A DNA stretch of 64,000 nt from Antarctobacter heliothermus (GCF_002237555.1 NZ_CP022541.1:62001-126000); one strand, 5' to 3'; positions 43,456 through 53,077 are shown, numbered from the stretch's first letter. The notes: generated from the letters alone by a model not told the origin. Translations and numbers: made by a program.

Positions 43456-43620
43456 TCACAGGCCAGTGCCGTTAAGTTGGCAATGCCGGCCGGTGGCATT
43501 GAAGTCATGATTTGGCACCGCGTTGGAGGCGATCATGCAAGTCTCTCCGTCGACGGTGATCGAAAAACGGCAGAATGGGTTGTCGCATTCTGGACATCGA
43601 TGGCGGAATGGGTGTCGGCA
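43456..43620 (-). pseudogene. Fragment resembling the start of a YHYH-type exported domain
   Basis: The minus-strand frame reads RCPECDNPFCRFSITVDGET, then CMIASNAVPNHDFNATGRHC, and a stop at 43456-43458. The pattern V-D-G-x(6)-S-N-x-V-P-N-H resembles the beginning of YHYH domains, of which a full member is encoded at 45043-46215. No proper start is seen and the remainder is missing, so it is probably a relic. Confidence 0.35.
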
Positions 43621-43788
43621 TAGGCGGCCCAAGTCGGTTAACGGTCTTGTCGGCTTTTGGCAGTGTGAACTTTTGATCTGGACCGTTGTGCAATTCTAGC
43701 TCCTTTGACAGGGAATTGGGGGTCTTGAAGCAACGGAGATACGTTTTCCCGTTGCAGCTCGGGCATTTGAAGTCCTAGCCTGACATTA

Positions 43789-44967
43789 TCAACTGGCCGA
43801 CCAGAGCGTGCGACCAATTCCGCGCTCGAAGCCGTGACTGTAGAGGGCATTCATATAGGTCGAGGAAAAACGGTCGGAGGGATCATAGACAACTCCGGAC
43901 TCAGGGTCGACGGACGCGACGTGCAGGTCAATCCCGTTGGCGCGGGACAAGGATCTGGTTGCGTTGACCTCGGCCAGTGCGTTGGCCCGGATGCTTGTGG
44001 TCAAGGCATGTTGCGAAATCGCCAGCGCCGATCTTGACACAGTCGTCGGCGCGGGATCGAGCGTGTTGTTGATCAGCAGGTACAATGCACCGCCGGGCAG
44101 TTTGCGGTGCGTGGAGGTATAGGCGAACTGCGGTATCGCCAGAAACTGCATGTGGACACCGCCATCGAGATGGGTTTCGGCAAAGGTCGCATCCCCGACA
44201 CTGTATGTCAGCGTGACTGGTGAAAACAGGCCCGGCAGCGCGGCAGAGGCACGCAAGATCGCGCGAAACAGGTCGTACTGGCCTGACTTCGCGATTTCGC
44301 CCATGTTCCAGACCACGGCGCGCGACCGATCAAGGTCAGAGGTCACGACGAACAGACGTGCTCCGGTCGCGTGGCGATCCGCAATGGCTTGAAGGAAGGT
44401 GGGGGGCGTGAAGGCTTCGATCAGACGGGCCAGCGGCGTCGTGTCGTAAAGCGCGTCGCTGAACGGCACCTTCAGAGGTTGCAGCTTCATGATGTCACCA
44501 GCGTCGTGCTGGGTGAAGATGCGGCGCAGGGCGTCGTCATGATCGGGGCCAAGATAGGCGAAGGGTGCGATCAGGGCCCCGGTGGAAATGCCCGTGACCA
44601 TGTCGAAGTCCGGCCGGGTTCCGGCGGCCGACCACCCGGCCAGCGCGCCCGCGCCGAAAGCGCCGTCTTCGCCACCGCCCGACAGCGCCAGAACGCACAG
44701 ACCGCCATCCGTCTTGGGCGGTTGCAGGTGGCGTTCCCAGACGTCTGGTCCGGCATCGGCGAAAAAGCGAAAGCGGACCAGCGGGTCCGGCGCCGTCATG
44801 GACCGAGGCATGGATCGAGGAATGGTTCGAGCCATGGCCTGCGTCGTGGACTGGGTCGACATGGTCACCGCAGACCGGTTAGTGCAGGCGGAAAGTGCCG
44901 TCATCGCAAGTCCGGCCAGCACCGTTCTGCGTGTCGGGATCTTGGGCATTCTTGTCGTCTGGGCCAC
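43789..44967 (-). CDS. Patatin-like phospholipase, predicted lipoprotein
   Basis: The product has 392 residues. The N-terminus has a lipoprotein signal with lipobox ALSAC, Cys28. The patatin domain has the oxyanion-hole loop SGGGEDGAFG at 96-105, the nucleophile GISTG with Ser128, and the catalytic Asp268 in LDGG. It would hydrolyse acyl lipids at the membrane, on the outer face of the inner membrane or in the outer membrane. The region between the lipid anchor and domain is rich in Met, Ser and Thr (residues 35-58). It is followed by 75 bases and then the YHYH gene on the same strand, so they may form one operon with the di-haem protein. Confidence 0.85.
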   Translation of the reverse strand: MAQTTRMPKIPTRRTVLAGLAMTALSACTNRSAVTMSTQSTTQAMARTIPRSMPRSMTAPDPLVRFRFFADAGPDVWERHLQPPKTDGGLCVLALSGGGEDGAFGAGALAGWSAAGTRPDFDMVTGISTGALIAPFAYLGPDHDDALRRIFTQHDAGDIMKLQPLKVPFSDALYDTTPLARLIEAFTPPTFLQAIADRHATGARLFVVTSDLDRSRAVVWNMGEIAKSGQYDLFRAILRASAALPGLFSPVTLTYSVGDATFAETHLDGGVHMQFLAIPQFAYTSTHRKLPGGALYLLINNTLDPAPTTVSRSALAISQHALTTSIRANALAEVNATRSLSRANGIDLHVASVDPESGVVYDPSDRFSSTYMNALYSHGFERGIGRTLWSAS

Positions 44968-45042
44968 GAGGTATCCAGTCCTTGCTTCTCGGGGTTTTCG
45001 CCCACAGCCGTAACAGCCGGCTGCGAGGGTCTTGCGCGGGAG

Positions 45043-46215
45043 TTACTGTCCCGGCGGCGGCGGGAGAACGGTGCGCAGAGCGTCCTCGGTGATGCCGAGG
45101 GCCTTCGCGGCAGCGGCAAGATCGGGACGACCGGGACCTGACGATTGCAGCGCCTCCATCAACCTGTCTGTCGAAATGCCCAGCTTTGCCGCCGCTTCGT
45201 CGAACCCCGGGGGCATCTGGCCCGGCCCGCCATCCGTGGGACGCGGAGGTTCGTTGCGGCCATCCGCACCCGCCCGCGTGGCACCAACACCGGCGGTGGC
45301 CGTTGTCGAGAAGTTGTCGGCGGCCTGCACACCCACGAGGCAGGGCGGCAGGTTCGGGAAGTCCACGGAAGCGTGGTAGTGATAGGTTTCGCCAAGCGCC
45401 GTCGCGCCGACGTGGCCGTTGCAGGCGTCCAGACCGGCGGGCGTGGCACCATCCGCCTCGGTGCTGCCAAACATTGCAAAGCCGTCGAAGGCATACCCGA
45501 ACAGCGCCCCGCTGTCCTGTGTCAGCGCACAGGCAGCATCGACGCCCGCAGCGCCATAGGTCGTTTCGATATCCGTCGATGTCGCGTGCCAGTGATACCA
45601 TCCGCCGGGGTCGACATGGCCGCCGCAGATATCCAGCGCGGGCATGTGCCCCGTCGCCTGGATGCTGGGCGCGTCGGAAAAGATCGGGACGCCGTCCAGC
45701 GCCACGCCGACCTTGCCGACAGTGCCCAGGCGGGTTGGCTGATCGGCCATGACGGGATCGACCGGCAAGAGCATGGTGATGGTCACGTCCTCGGCGGGAG
45801 AGACATTGATGCAGGCGTGGTCGACGGTGGGTCTATCGGTGGCATTGTCGACGATATGCACAGCCCCGTCGTCGTCGAAAAAGCGATACCCCAGATCGTC
45901 GAGCATCCGTAGAAAGGCCTCGTCGATCCGGTACAGCTTGGCGTTCTCGCCGGTCCAGTCCCAGATGCCGCCCGCGTCGTTCAGGGTGGCGGGGCAGAAC
46001 GGTCCGATCTCCAGGTCAGCCGGCTTGTAGCCTACCGTGATCTCGTAGCAGGTGGCTGCCGTACCGTCGGTCAGCGTGCAGTCGACCGTTGTGGGGTGTT
46101 CGACAAAGGCGGTCTGTTCGAACTCCGCCAAATCGGGATGAGCCGCCGCAATCTGTGGCGTGCACAGGATTGCGGCGGTCACCAAGAGGCGAACTTTCCG
46201 TGAGTGGTGTTTCAT
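45043..46215 (-). CDS. YHYH domain exported protein
   Basis: The start ATG at 46215 begins a signal peptide, MKHHSRKVRLLVTAAILCTP, cleaved near AAAHPDLAEF. The name-giving YHYH motif is at TYHYHASVDFPN, preceded by DACNGH; GGWYHWHATSTDIE is a second His cluster and VALDGVPIFSD is typical of the family. Such proteins are exported and of unknown function; the His clusters suggest metal binding. The C-terminal part is Pro/Arg-rich, followed by a helical segment in which ATDRLMEAL-like and ALGITEDALRTVLPPPPGQ sequences occur, reminiscent of repeats in calcium- or heavy-metal-related proteins. The di-haem oxidoreductase gene ends 44 bases upstream. Confidence 0.8.
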   Translation of the reverse strand: MKHHSRKVRLLVTAAILCTPQIAAAHPDLAEFEQTAFVEHPTTVDCTLTDGTAATCYEITVGYKPADLEIGPFCPATLNDAGGIWDWTGENAKLYRIDEAFLRMLDDLGYRFFDDDGAVHIVDNATDRPTVDHACINVSPAEDVTITMLLPVDPVMADQPTRLGTVGKVGVALDGVPIFSDAPSIQATGHMPALDICGGHVDPGGWYHWHATSTDIETTYGAAGVDAACALTQDSGALFGYAFDGFAMFGSTEADGATPAGLDACNGHVGATALGETYHYHASVDFPNLPPCLVGVQAADNFSTTATAGVGATRAGADGRNEPPRPTDGGPGQMPPGFDEAAAKLGISTDRLMEALQSSGPGRPDLAAAAKALGITEDALRTVLPPPPGQ

Positions 46216-46259
46216 AGTCTTTGTCGCCTCTTGTTCAATCTCGCTATGGCCAGGTGCGA

Positions 46260-47777
46260 TCAATGGGTTGCGTCTGCCTGGTAGATGATCAGGTTTTCCA
46301 GAAAGGCGACGAGCTCTGCGCGCGCCTCGTCAGGAAGGGCGACATAGCCATCGCGTGTCTGCGCCGCCTCGCCGCCATGTGCCAGGATGGCCTCGTTCAG
46401 GGTGGTGGCCCGGCCATCATGCAGCCAAGGCCCGGTAGAGCCGACACCGGCAAGCGACCGGGTCAGGAACATGGCCGCACCGATCCCCATTGGGTCGGAC
46501 GGGTCGGACAGGGCTGCACCCATGTCATGGCGCTTGAAATCGGTGAACCAATGCGCGACGCCGCACCCTTCGCTGTCCACCTCCAGCGCGCCAAGGTGAT
46601 AGGCCTTGCCCGTGTCCAGCATCACCAGATTGTTCGGCTGATCGACGCGCATGTCGAAGGACACCGGCGTATCTCGACGCAACCCATGACCTGTCGGGTC
46701 AGATCCGTCGGGGAACCGGGCGTCAAAATATCCCGGCACAAGACTTGGCTCGCGAAAGACGGGATCGTTCAACGTCATCTGCGGCGTATGGCAACTGGCG
46801 CAACCGATTGCGGCAAACCGGTCTTCTCCGGCGGCAATGGCGCGGGCTTGTGTTTCTGGCAACGTCAAAAGCCCGAGATCGTGCAGTTCTGTCATTCTGA
46901 CCGGTCTTTCAAGCGCGGCCATGTAGATGGTCAAAGCTGTCATGTCCCCGACGCTCAACTCGGCGGTGACGCCGTCGAAATCACCGTCTGCGCCGCCCAC
47001 CAGTTCGGTGCCCTGGAGGCCCAGCTCGTTGTGCGCGGCGGCGCGGGTAAAGGACCGCAGCGTTGCGTGATTGCCCTTCCAGCCGAAAGGCCGGACAACC
47101 AGATCCGCGTCGATCCCGGTAAGCCCGCTGGTTTCGATATCCACCACGCAAGGGGTCGCGGTGGTGCGGGTGACTGACAGCGTGCCGAAAGAGACCCCTT
47201 TGGCCGTCAGCTTTACTGTCGACGCCCCGGCTTCGCAGGCCGCAAACCTTGCGTCGTCACGTTGCCGGTAAAGCTCCAGTGTCATTTCCTCGGCCAGCCG
47301 CTGCGGGATTCCCAGCGCAAACAGCGGGGTTGTGTTCCGCTCCAGATAGAGCTTCGGATCGCCGGTATGGTTCGGGTCCAACACCACGTTCATCGCGACG
47401 CCACCTGCACCGTTGGCAATCGGACTGCTGTGGCAACTGATGCAGCGTGTGGCATTTGCCCCGCCTTCGCGCTCCGGAAAATGCCTGGCCCATTCGCCGG
47501 GCCCTTTCAGGTCTGCGCGTGGAAACCGGGTAAATCGGCGACCCTCGCCAATGTTGGCTCCAACGCCTTGCTCGGCGGCAAAGTTGAATTCGGTCAAGGC
47601 GTCGCCCGCCTCGAACGCATGTTTGAATGCCGCCCCTGGCCGACCGTTTGCAACAAGGTCGTTCAGGAGTTGCTGGCGTACGGGCTCTACCGCCTCTTCG
47701 GCTTGCGCCGTTCGAGGGCCGATGCAGAGGCTCAGACATAGGCCCAAGGCCATGGGGCAACGGCTAAAACGGCTCAT
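46260..47777 (-). CDS. Di-haem oxidoreductase (thiol oxidoreductase-like, c-type cytochrome)
   Basis: The ATG at 47777 begins MSRFSRCPMALGLCLSLCIG, a signal peptide cleaved near RTAQAEEAV. The mature protein, about 480 residues, has two haem-c motifs: CISCH at 112-116 and CASCH at 326-330. This spacing and the sequence GEWARHFPEREGGANATRC match the di-haem oxidoreductase family, related to MauG/cytochrome c peroxidase. It would act in the periplasm in electron transfer or peroxide chemistry. Together with a YHYH protein, a small Cys-rich protein and a two-component system, it forms a cluster of envelope genes. Confidence 0.88.
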   Translation of the reverse strand: MSRFSRCPMALGLCLSLCIGPRTAQAEEAVEPVRQQLLNDLVANGRPGAAFKHAFEAGDALTEFNFAAEQGVGANIGEGRRFTRFPRADLKGPGEWARHFPEREGGANATRCISCHSSPIANGAGGVAMNVVLDPNHTGDPKLYLERNTTPLFALGIPQRLAEEMTLELYRQRDDARFAACEAGASTVKLTAKGVSFGTLSVTRTTATPCVVDIETSGLTGIDADLVVRPFGWKGNHATLRSFTRAAAHNELGLQGTELVGGADGDFDGVTAELSVGDMTALTIYMAALERPVRMTELHDLGLLTLPETQARAIAAGEDRFAAIGCASCHTPQMTLNDPVFREPSLVPGYFDARFPDGSDPTGHGLRRDTPVSFDMRVDQPNNLVMLDTGKAYHLGALEVDSEGCGVAHWFTDFKRHDMGAALSDPSDPMGIGAAMFLTRSLAGVGSTGPWLHDGRATTLNEAILAHGGEAAQTRDGYVALPDEARAELVAFLENLIIYQADATH

Positions 47778-47849
47778 GTGGCGTTCCCTTTCTTGGTGGC
47801 AGGTGTCTTCTGGCCCACTTCGATCAATGTCCAAGCGGGCCAGGACTTC

Positions 47850-48254
47850 TCAGCCTTTTCGCGGCATGTCAGCTGGCGTGCAGGCCAGCGGCACATTGGC
47901 CTGGGGCGAACGGCATGTGCCGGTGATCTGCTGGCCATCCGGACCGGAAAAGCCACAAGGGCTGCCGGACGTCTGTTTGGTGCAGGCCTCCAACGCCTCA
48001 CGCGGCGGGCGCGCAGGACGGTTTCCGGCCCCGCCCTGTTGCGATTGCTGGGCCAGCGTCAAAGGAGTCGTGGTATCGGAGGGGTCGGCCTGTGCGGCAG
48101 AAACACCCATATCCAAGACGATCAGAGCGGCCAGCACCGCCAGCGCAGCAATGACGTTTTTCGGGCGCATGCGTGGCAACGTGGAATAATAAATCGGGAT
48201 CCGTTTGGCCTTGGTGTGAAGTGCGGTGGCCGACCGGGTGGCATGAGTGAACAT
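47850..48254 (-). CDS. Small exported Cys-containing protein
   Basis: The ATG at 48254 is preceded by AGGAG six bases upstream. The product has 134 residues: a basic N-terminal part, one hydrophobic segment (NVIAALAVLAALIVLDMGVS) that acts as signal or anchor, and a C-terminal part with a regular Cys pattern: ACTKQTSGSPCGFSGPDGQQ, then GTCRSPQANVPLACTPAD. Four Cys could form two disulfides. The function is unknown; the C-terminal motif C-x(7)-PC-x-F is recognisable as a recurring secreted motif. It lies next to the two-component genes and the di-haem protein. Confidence 0.65.
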   Translation of the reverse strand: MFTHATRSATALHTKAKRIPIYYSTLPRMRPKNVIAALAVLAALIVLDMGVSAAQADPSDTTTPLTLAQQSQQGGAGNRPARPPREALEACTKQTSGSPCGFSGPDGQQITGTCRSPQANVPLACTPADMPRKG

Positions 48255-48404
48255 CGTCTTCTCCTGTATGGGCGATTGATTGCCCTTCGCAGGAGTGTCT
48301 TGCGCTGACTTTGAGGAGTGGCATTGCAGAGAATATGCAGAGACTGTGCAGCCCGCAAAAAAACATGTGCCGTTGCTATTTTTCACGCCTTGCAAGGCAC
48401 GGGT

Positions 48405-49082
48405 TTAGTCGTCGTAGGCATATCCCACGCCGTAGACCGATCGGATCGGGTCAGTGTCGCTGACTGCGGCGATCTTGCGGCGGATGTTGCGGATGTGGCT
48501 GTCGATGGTCCGATCAAAGACCTCTGCATCATCGGGAAAGGCCAAGGTCAGCAGTTCGTCGCGCGAAAATACCCGGCCCGGGCGGTGTGCCAGGACCTGC
48601 ACCAGCATGAATTCACGGCGCGTCAAGTCCAGCGGTTTGCCATCAAGTGCGGCTTGCCAGCGCTCTGCATCTGTCTGCAAACCTGTGGTATCTGGCGCGG
48701 TGGTCTCCCGGCTTCGCGCACTGCGCCGCAAAATCGCCTGCACCCGTGCAACCAACTCGCGCGGCGAATAGGGTTTGCATAGATAGTCATCCGCTCCAAG
48801 CCCCAGCCCGAGAAGGCGGTCAATCTCCTCAACCTTGGCGGTGGTCATGATGATCGGCACATCCGACGTCCGGCGCAACTCGCGGCATATCGTCAAACCA
48901 TCGACGCCCGGCAGCATCAGGTCCAGTATCAGTAGATCATGCTGGCCCGTCAGTGCGGTGGCCACGGCATCCGTTCCTTCCGACAGGACGTCGACGCCCA
49001 TTCCCTCGGCAATCAGGTAATCCCGCACGACCTCTGCCAGCGCGGTTTCGTCCTCGACGATCAAGATGCGCAGAGCTGTCAT
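48405..49082 (-). CDS. OmpR-family response regulator (BaeR-like)
   Basis: The product has 225 residues. The receiver has the phospho-acceptor Asp54 (LLILDLMLPG), conserved Thr near 80 and Lys103 (CKPYSPREL). The C-terminal winged helix is seen in LDLTRREFMLVQVLAHRPGR and RTIDSHIRNIRRKI. It ends YGVGYAYDD as in OmpR/PhoB proteins. It overlaps the sensor kinase gene by four bases; as the two genes are co-oriented, with the small exported protein downstream, it probably regulates the envelope genes beside it. Confidence 0.92.
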   Translation of the reverse strand: MTALRILIVEDETALAEVVRDYLIAEGMGVDVLSEGTDAVATALTGQHDLLILDLMLPGVDGLTICRELRRTSDVPIIMTTAKVEEIDRLLGLGLGADDYLCKPYSPRELVARVQAILRRSARSRETTAPDTTGLQTDAERWQAALDGKPLDLTRREFMLVQVLAHRPGRVFSRDELLTLAFPDDAEVFDRTIDSHIRNIRRKIAAVSDTDPIRSVYGVGYAYDD

Positions 49083-50557
49083 GTCGTTTCCCTTGGCAGG
49101 CTTATGATGATGCGGAGACCGCCCAAATCGGAGGGTTCAGCGGTGATTTTTCCACCATGACCTGCGATGATCGCCTTGCAGACAGACAGGCCCAGTCCAG
49201 AACCGCCATAGTCGCGCGACCGCGAACTTTCGGCGCGATAGAAGCGGTCGAAAAGCCTTGGAAGATCGTCCTGTGGCGGTGCTGGCGGGGTATCGTCCAT
49301 GATCAATTGGACCCGATCGGAGGCGTCATGCAAACGTAACCGCACGCGGCCCGGAGTATTGGTATAGCGGATCGCATTCTGAAGCAGGTTATCAATGACC
49401 TGACGAATCCGCAGCCGATCACATGCGAAGGGCAACGCGTCGGGCAAGGCGAGATCAAGGCTGATCTGTTTCGCCTCAAGCTGCGGCTGCGCTGTTTCTA
49501 TCGCCTCACGGACGATCTTGCTCAGGTCTTCGGCGTCAAAAGCAGTCATCAGCCCGCCTTCGCGGGAATGCGACAGGGTCTTGATGTCCTGCACCAGCCG
49601 CGACAGACGCATCATAGCGGAATGCATCCCGGCCAGGGTCTGTGCATCCGGTTGGCGAATGCCATCCTGCACCGCCTCGATCTGCGCGCGCAGTGTGGCC
49701 AGCGGCGTCTGCAATTCGTGGCTGGTGTTGGAAATCCATTCCCGCTCGGCCTTGTCGGTGCGTTCAAGTGTGGCCGCAAGGGCGTTGTAGTGGCCGATCA
49801 ACTGGCCCAGCTCGTCCTCTCGGTCTTGCGCGATGCGGGCGGTGTAATCGCCTGACGCCATGGTCTTGGCCCCCAGTTCCAACTGACGGATCGGGATCAG
49901 GATCTGCCGCGCGACAAAGAAGGCTGCCGCCGCAGAGACCAGAACCGCGATGAAGGCAGAAAGCGCAAGTGACACATATTGGCGGCGTAGAAAAAAAGCA
50001 TCGCTGGCGTTCTCGGAGTACAGAGGCGCGTTCAGCCCGATGAAACCCAACAGGCTGTCGCCGGTGCAGTCGTCGTCGGAACATATCGCGCGCCGCTCAA
50101 ACAAGCCGGATTGATCCTCCGCTCCGGCAAGGCGTTTGCCGTCCGGTCCCAAAAGCATCAGCCGTTCCCCGATCATCTGATTGTCCGCGCCTGCAGGGGC
50201 CCCAGGCGGCGGGGGGCCCGGCGGGCGGTCCGGCGGCGGGAACGGCCGCCCAGGCAGCGCGCCGGGTCGCACAAAGCCATCGGACCCGCGTGGCTGGAAA
50301 TGCGCACGCACGAAATCGTTCCAGACCTTCGGGTGGCTGGCGAGTTCTGGCCACCCCGGTGCGCCCGGTTCATGGGCCAGCACCAACGCCCGTTCAAGAT
50401 CGTCGAACCGCGTCAACTCCCCCCGCAACAAGTACTGTGCGAACCCGTCACGCATCGACAGCGCCACCAGCAGCGCCATGATTGCAATGGTCAACACGGC
50501 GGTCGCGGCTATGGCGATGAATATCCGGGAAGCAAGCGATTGGCGAAAACGGCTCAT
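49079..50557 (-). CDS. Sensor histidine kinase (BaeS-like)
   Basis: The start ATG at 50557 begins MSRFRQSLASRIFIAIAATA. The product has 492 residues: a first membrane helix, a periplasmic sensor loop of about 150 residues with a Pro-rich stretch (PFPPPDRPPGPPPPGAPAG) and two Cys in AICSDDDCTG, a second membrane helix, a HAMP domain, the H box ISNTSHELQTPLATLRAQIE and an ATP-binding domain with DNLLQNAIRYTNTPGR and GGSGLGLSVCKAI. The Pro-rich loop could respond to envelope stress or metal. It starts a transcript with the response regulator (4-base overlap). Confidence 0.9.
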   Translation of the reverse strand: MSRFRQSLASRIFIAIAATAVLTIAIMALLVALSMRDGFAQYLLRGELTRFDDLERALVLAHEPGAPGWPELASHPKVWNDFVRAHFQPRGSDGFVRPGALPGRPFPPPDRPPGPPPPGAPAGADNQMIGERLMLLGPDGKRLAGAEDQSGLFERRAICSDDDCTGDSLLGFIGLNAPLYSENASDAFFLRRQYVSLALSAFIAVLVSAAAAFFVARQILIPIRQLELGAKTMASGDYTARIAQDREDELGQLIGHYNALAATLERTDKAEREWISNTSHELQTPLATLRAQIEAVQDGIRQPDAQTLAGMHSAMMRLSRLVQDIKTLSHSREGGLMTAFDAEDLSKIVREAIETAQPQLEAKQISLDLALPDALPFACDRLRIRQVIDNLLQNAIRYTNTPGRVRLRLHDASDRVQLIMDDTPPAPPQDDLPRLFDRFYRAESSRSRDYGGSGLGLSVCKAIIAGHGGKITAEPSDLGGLRIIISLPRETT

Positions 50558-51135
50558 ATGGCACTCTATTGCAGGGGAAAGTGCAGAGAACATGGAAAAA
50601 TGCGCCTGCTGCATCGCAAATCGGCAAAACCCCTTACTGCAATCTCGCTTCTGTCACATGACGAACGCAGACCACGGAGAAAAAGCGGCAAGTTTCGCCG
50701 CCTGCCAGCTGATAGCCGCTGCGTCGAACAACCGGTAATCTCACCCCGACTGTTCAAGGATGACGCCGCGAATGCTGACGAGCAGACCATACCACCGGAT
50801 GCTGCGCAGAGTATGACCGTCTGCTTTTTGGGGGGTGCGGCGTAGCCTGGGCTGATACAACGACGGATCTCTACTTGTCTGACGTCTTCGAGGCCTTGGC
50901 GGCTCCAGGCAATGCGCCGCCAAGATTGTCCCGCAAATGCTGCGCCTGAGCAAAGAAAGCGGCTGCGTTTTTATCCCAACCGGGGCCAAGATCGTAGCAT
51001 CGACCGCGGCCCAAGCCTTCGCGATCCCGTCGAGCAGCGCTTTGCCCGTTTCCGTCAGACCTACACGCCCGGCCCCTGGTGTCCGACCAACATTGCCGAC
51101 GGCGCCGAAGCGGGTGGCAACTGGTTCCTTAGTGG
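50558..51135. other. Intergenic region with a winged-helix regulator relic
   Basis: About 580 bases between the sensor kinase start and the IS21 remnant. On the minus strand near 51115-50985 a frame reads RVGLTETGKALLDGIAKAWA followed by AVDATILA, similar to the end of the DNA-binding part of MarR- or LysR-type regulators. No start or continuation is present. The rest has no recognisable gene; the promoter of the two-component operon should lie close to 50560-50650. Confidence 0.35.
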
Positions 51136-51293
51136 CGAAACCGGCAACGAGAGTTGGCGCTTCAAGACCCGAGAATGACCAAAACCCCGCTGGCCCGATA
51201 CGGCTGCGCTGCATGGGGGCTACACCGCATCGGGCCAGCTACCCATGCGCTCGACGGGGGTCATTTTGGGATGCCGATAGGGGGTCAAGATTG

Positions 51294-52954
51294 GGCTCTG
51301 ACTCAAAGTTGATGCACCTTCTCAACTATGATGCCGCGACAAGCCGAGCCTTGAGCAGGTCGATATTCGCGCGACCATACATCTGGCGTTTCAGCGTCTT
51401 CAGGCGATTGATCTGGCCCTCGGTCTGCCCGTTCGACCAAGGTTCCCGCAGCGCGGCGGCAACTGCGGCCTAGTCGCTACGAAGGCCACCGGCGAAGGAT
51501 GAGAGCATGCTGTCCTCGGCTTCGTCGAGCCAGACGGCCAGGGCATTCTCACGGGCGTTTCGCACCATGTCAGTGAATCGGTCGGTCAGTTCCCGGGCGG
51601 TTGCCAGAGCTGGTAGTGCCGCTTCGATCCGCGCGACCTGGATTGCATCGGCACGGGTTAGATGATCTCGTCCCATGGTCAGGAGCCGCGCAATCCTTCG
51701 GGCAGGTGGCGACTTTCTTATTCCGGACGGCACCGCTTGTTCGGCGCGGCGCTGGCGTGTCGCCCACTCGCCGACGACCCGGAGACTGCCTTGAATTCCA
51801 TCAGCCCGTAACCGGCGCCAGAGTTCTGCGCCATTACGGCATCCGCCGCTCCACTCCCGTTCCAGCCGAGGCAACCAAGCGGTCAAGCTGCTCTCGCGGA
51901 TGCGGAAAACATCTTCTCGCTCACCTCGGATGATTTGGCGGACCAAGCCGCGGCTCAGCCCGGTCAGGCGCACAATCCGTTTGATGGGAACACCCTCGTC
52001 GGCCAGTCGGCGGACCATGTGGTTGGTCTGCTGGCGCCTTTGAAAACCCTCGAATTGCAGCCTTTCCGCTGCCGTCAATAGTCTCGGATCGAGGGTCTCT
52101 ACCCCGATAGCCTTGCGAATGGCTGGCATGTTCCGCTGCACGGCGGCCAGGAAGGCGGCACCTGCATTCTCTAACAGATGCCAACGATCCGCGACTTGAA
52201 CCGCGTCCGGCCGGGCACGCGCGGTGGCACCGCCGTAGCCACCGTTGCGATCACGGGCAACAACCTCGATTCCGGGACGCGCGCGGAGCCACGCTTCCAC
52301 AGTGGCGGGCTCCCGGTCGGGCAGCAGATCGATGACCTTCCGCCGTTCGAGATCGCAGATCAGCGTGCCGTAGCGCTGTCCCTTCCGCCATGCCCAGTCG
52401 TCGATACCCACCACGCGGGGGTCCGCGACAGCCCACTCGGTCTTCGCCCGAACGCTGCGCAGGAACGTATCTTTGCTCACCGGCAGCAAAAGCCGTCCGG
52501 CAAGCGCCTGCGCGGGGCGCCCACCGAGAGCAATGCCGATGTGACGCACCAGTTCCTGCAATCGCGACGTCCGGCGCGCATGTGGCCGCGTGACATCAGG
52601 CGGGACCCGTTCTGAAAAAATCTTCGCTGGGCAACCTACAGCGTGGCAACGAAATCGACGAACCAGCAACACCAGTTCAACTTCTCGACCATGGGCGGGG
52701 AGATCGGCTGGCCGACGCCAATACTTGCTGTGGACATGACGAGAGACCGTGCCGCAGCGGGGACATGCTGCCGAGGCATCCAGGGAACGGGCGTGGACCC
52801 GGATCCTGTTGCCATCAAGCTCAACCTGGTCGGCCTTCAACCCTGCCGGTAGAAAATCTCGTCGCGAAAACCATGAACCCATCGGCAACCTCCATCAAGC
52901 TCGCCGAGATATAGCGTTCTGGCAACTCAATTGCACCAAATGCGCGACAGAGCC
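51294..52954 (-). mobile_element. ISL3-family insertion sequence, copy 2
   Basis: Same inverted repeats and same length as copy 1 (7184-8844). It lies at the same place in the same IS21 end, so it was duplicated together with its surroundings and did not transpose independently. Confidence 0.88.
51326..52888 (-). pseudogene. ISL3-family transposase with premature stop, copy 2
   Basis: The 472-residue frame and the TAG at 51470-51472 are the same as in copy 1, followed in frame by the segment with the presumed catalytic Glu down to 51326. The shared defect shows that the stop was present before the duplication. Confidence 0.85.
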
Positions 52955-53077
52955 AAAATTGCACGCCGATTGACATGGTGATTCCTGAAATCAGCGAATC
53001 AGGACTCGAAAAGCCCAGGAATGGACGCCTAAAGCGGGCATTTCGCATTTAGTTGTTGACGATGTCTTCGTTGATGA

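Larger units (their letters stand above)
51136..52975 (+). mobile_element. IS21 right-end remnant with ISL3, copy 2
   Basis: Identical, as far as compared, to 7026-8865 with an offset of exactly 44,110 bases. It begins with the last 14 codons of istB (51136-51178), includes the complete ISL3 element (51294-52954) and ends with GCACGCCGATTGACA at 52961-52975. The left border abuts the regulator relic. Confidence 0.9.

Noticed and set aside
43481..43501. Hairpin CAATGCC-GGCCGGT-GGCATTG as a terminator
   Set aside because: No U-run follows on either strand and it lies within the YHYH-like relic frame; taken as coincidental.
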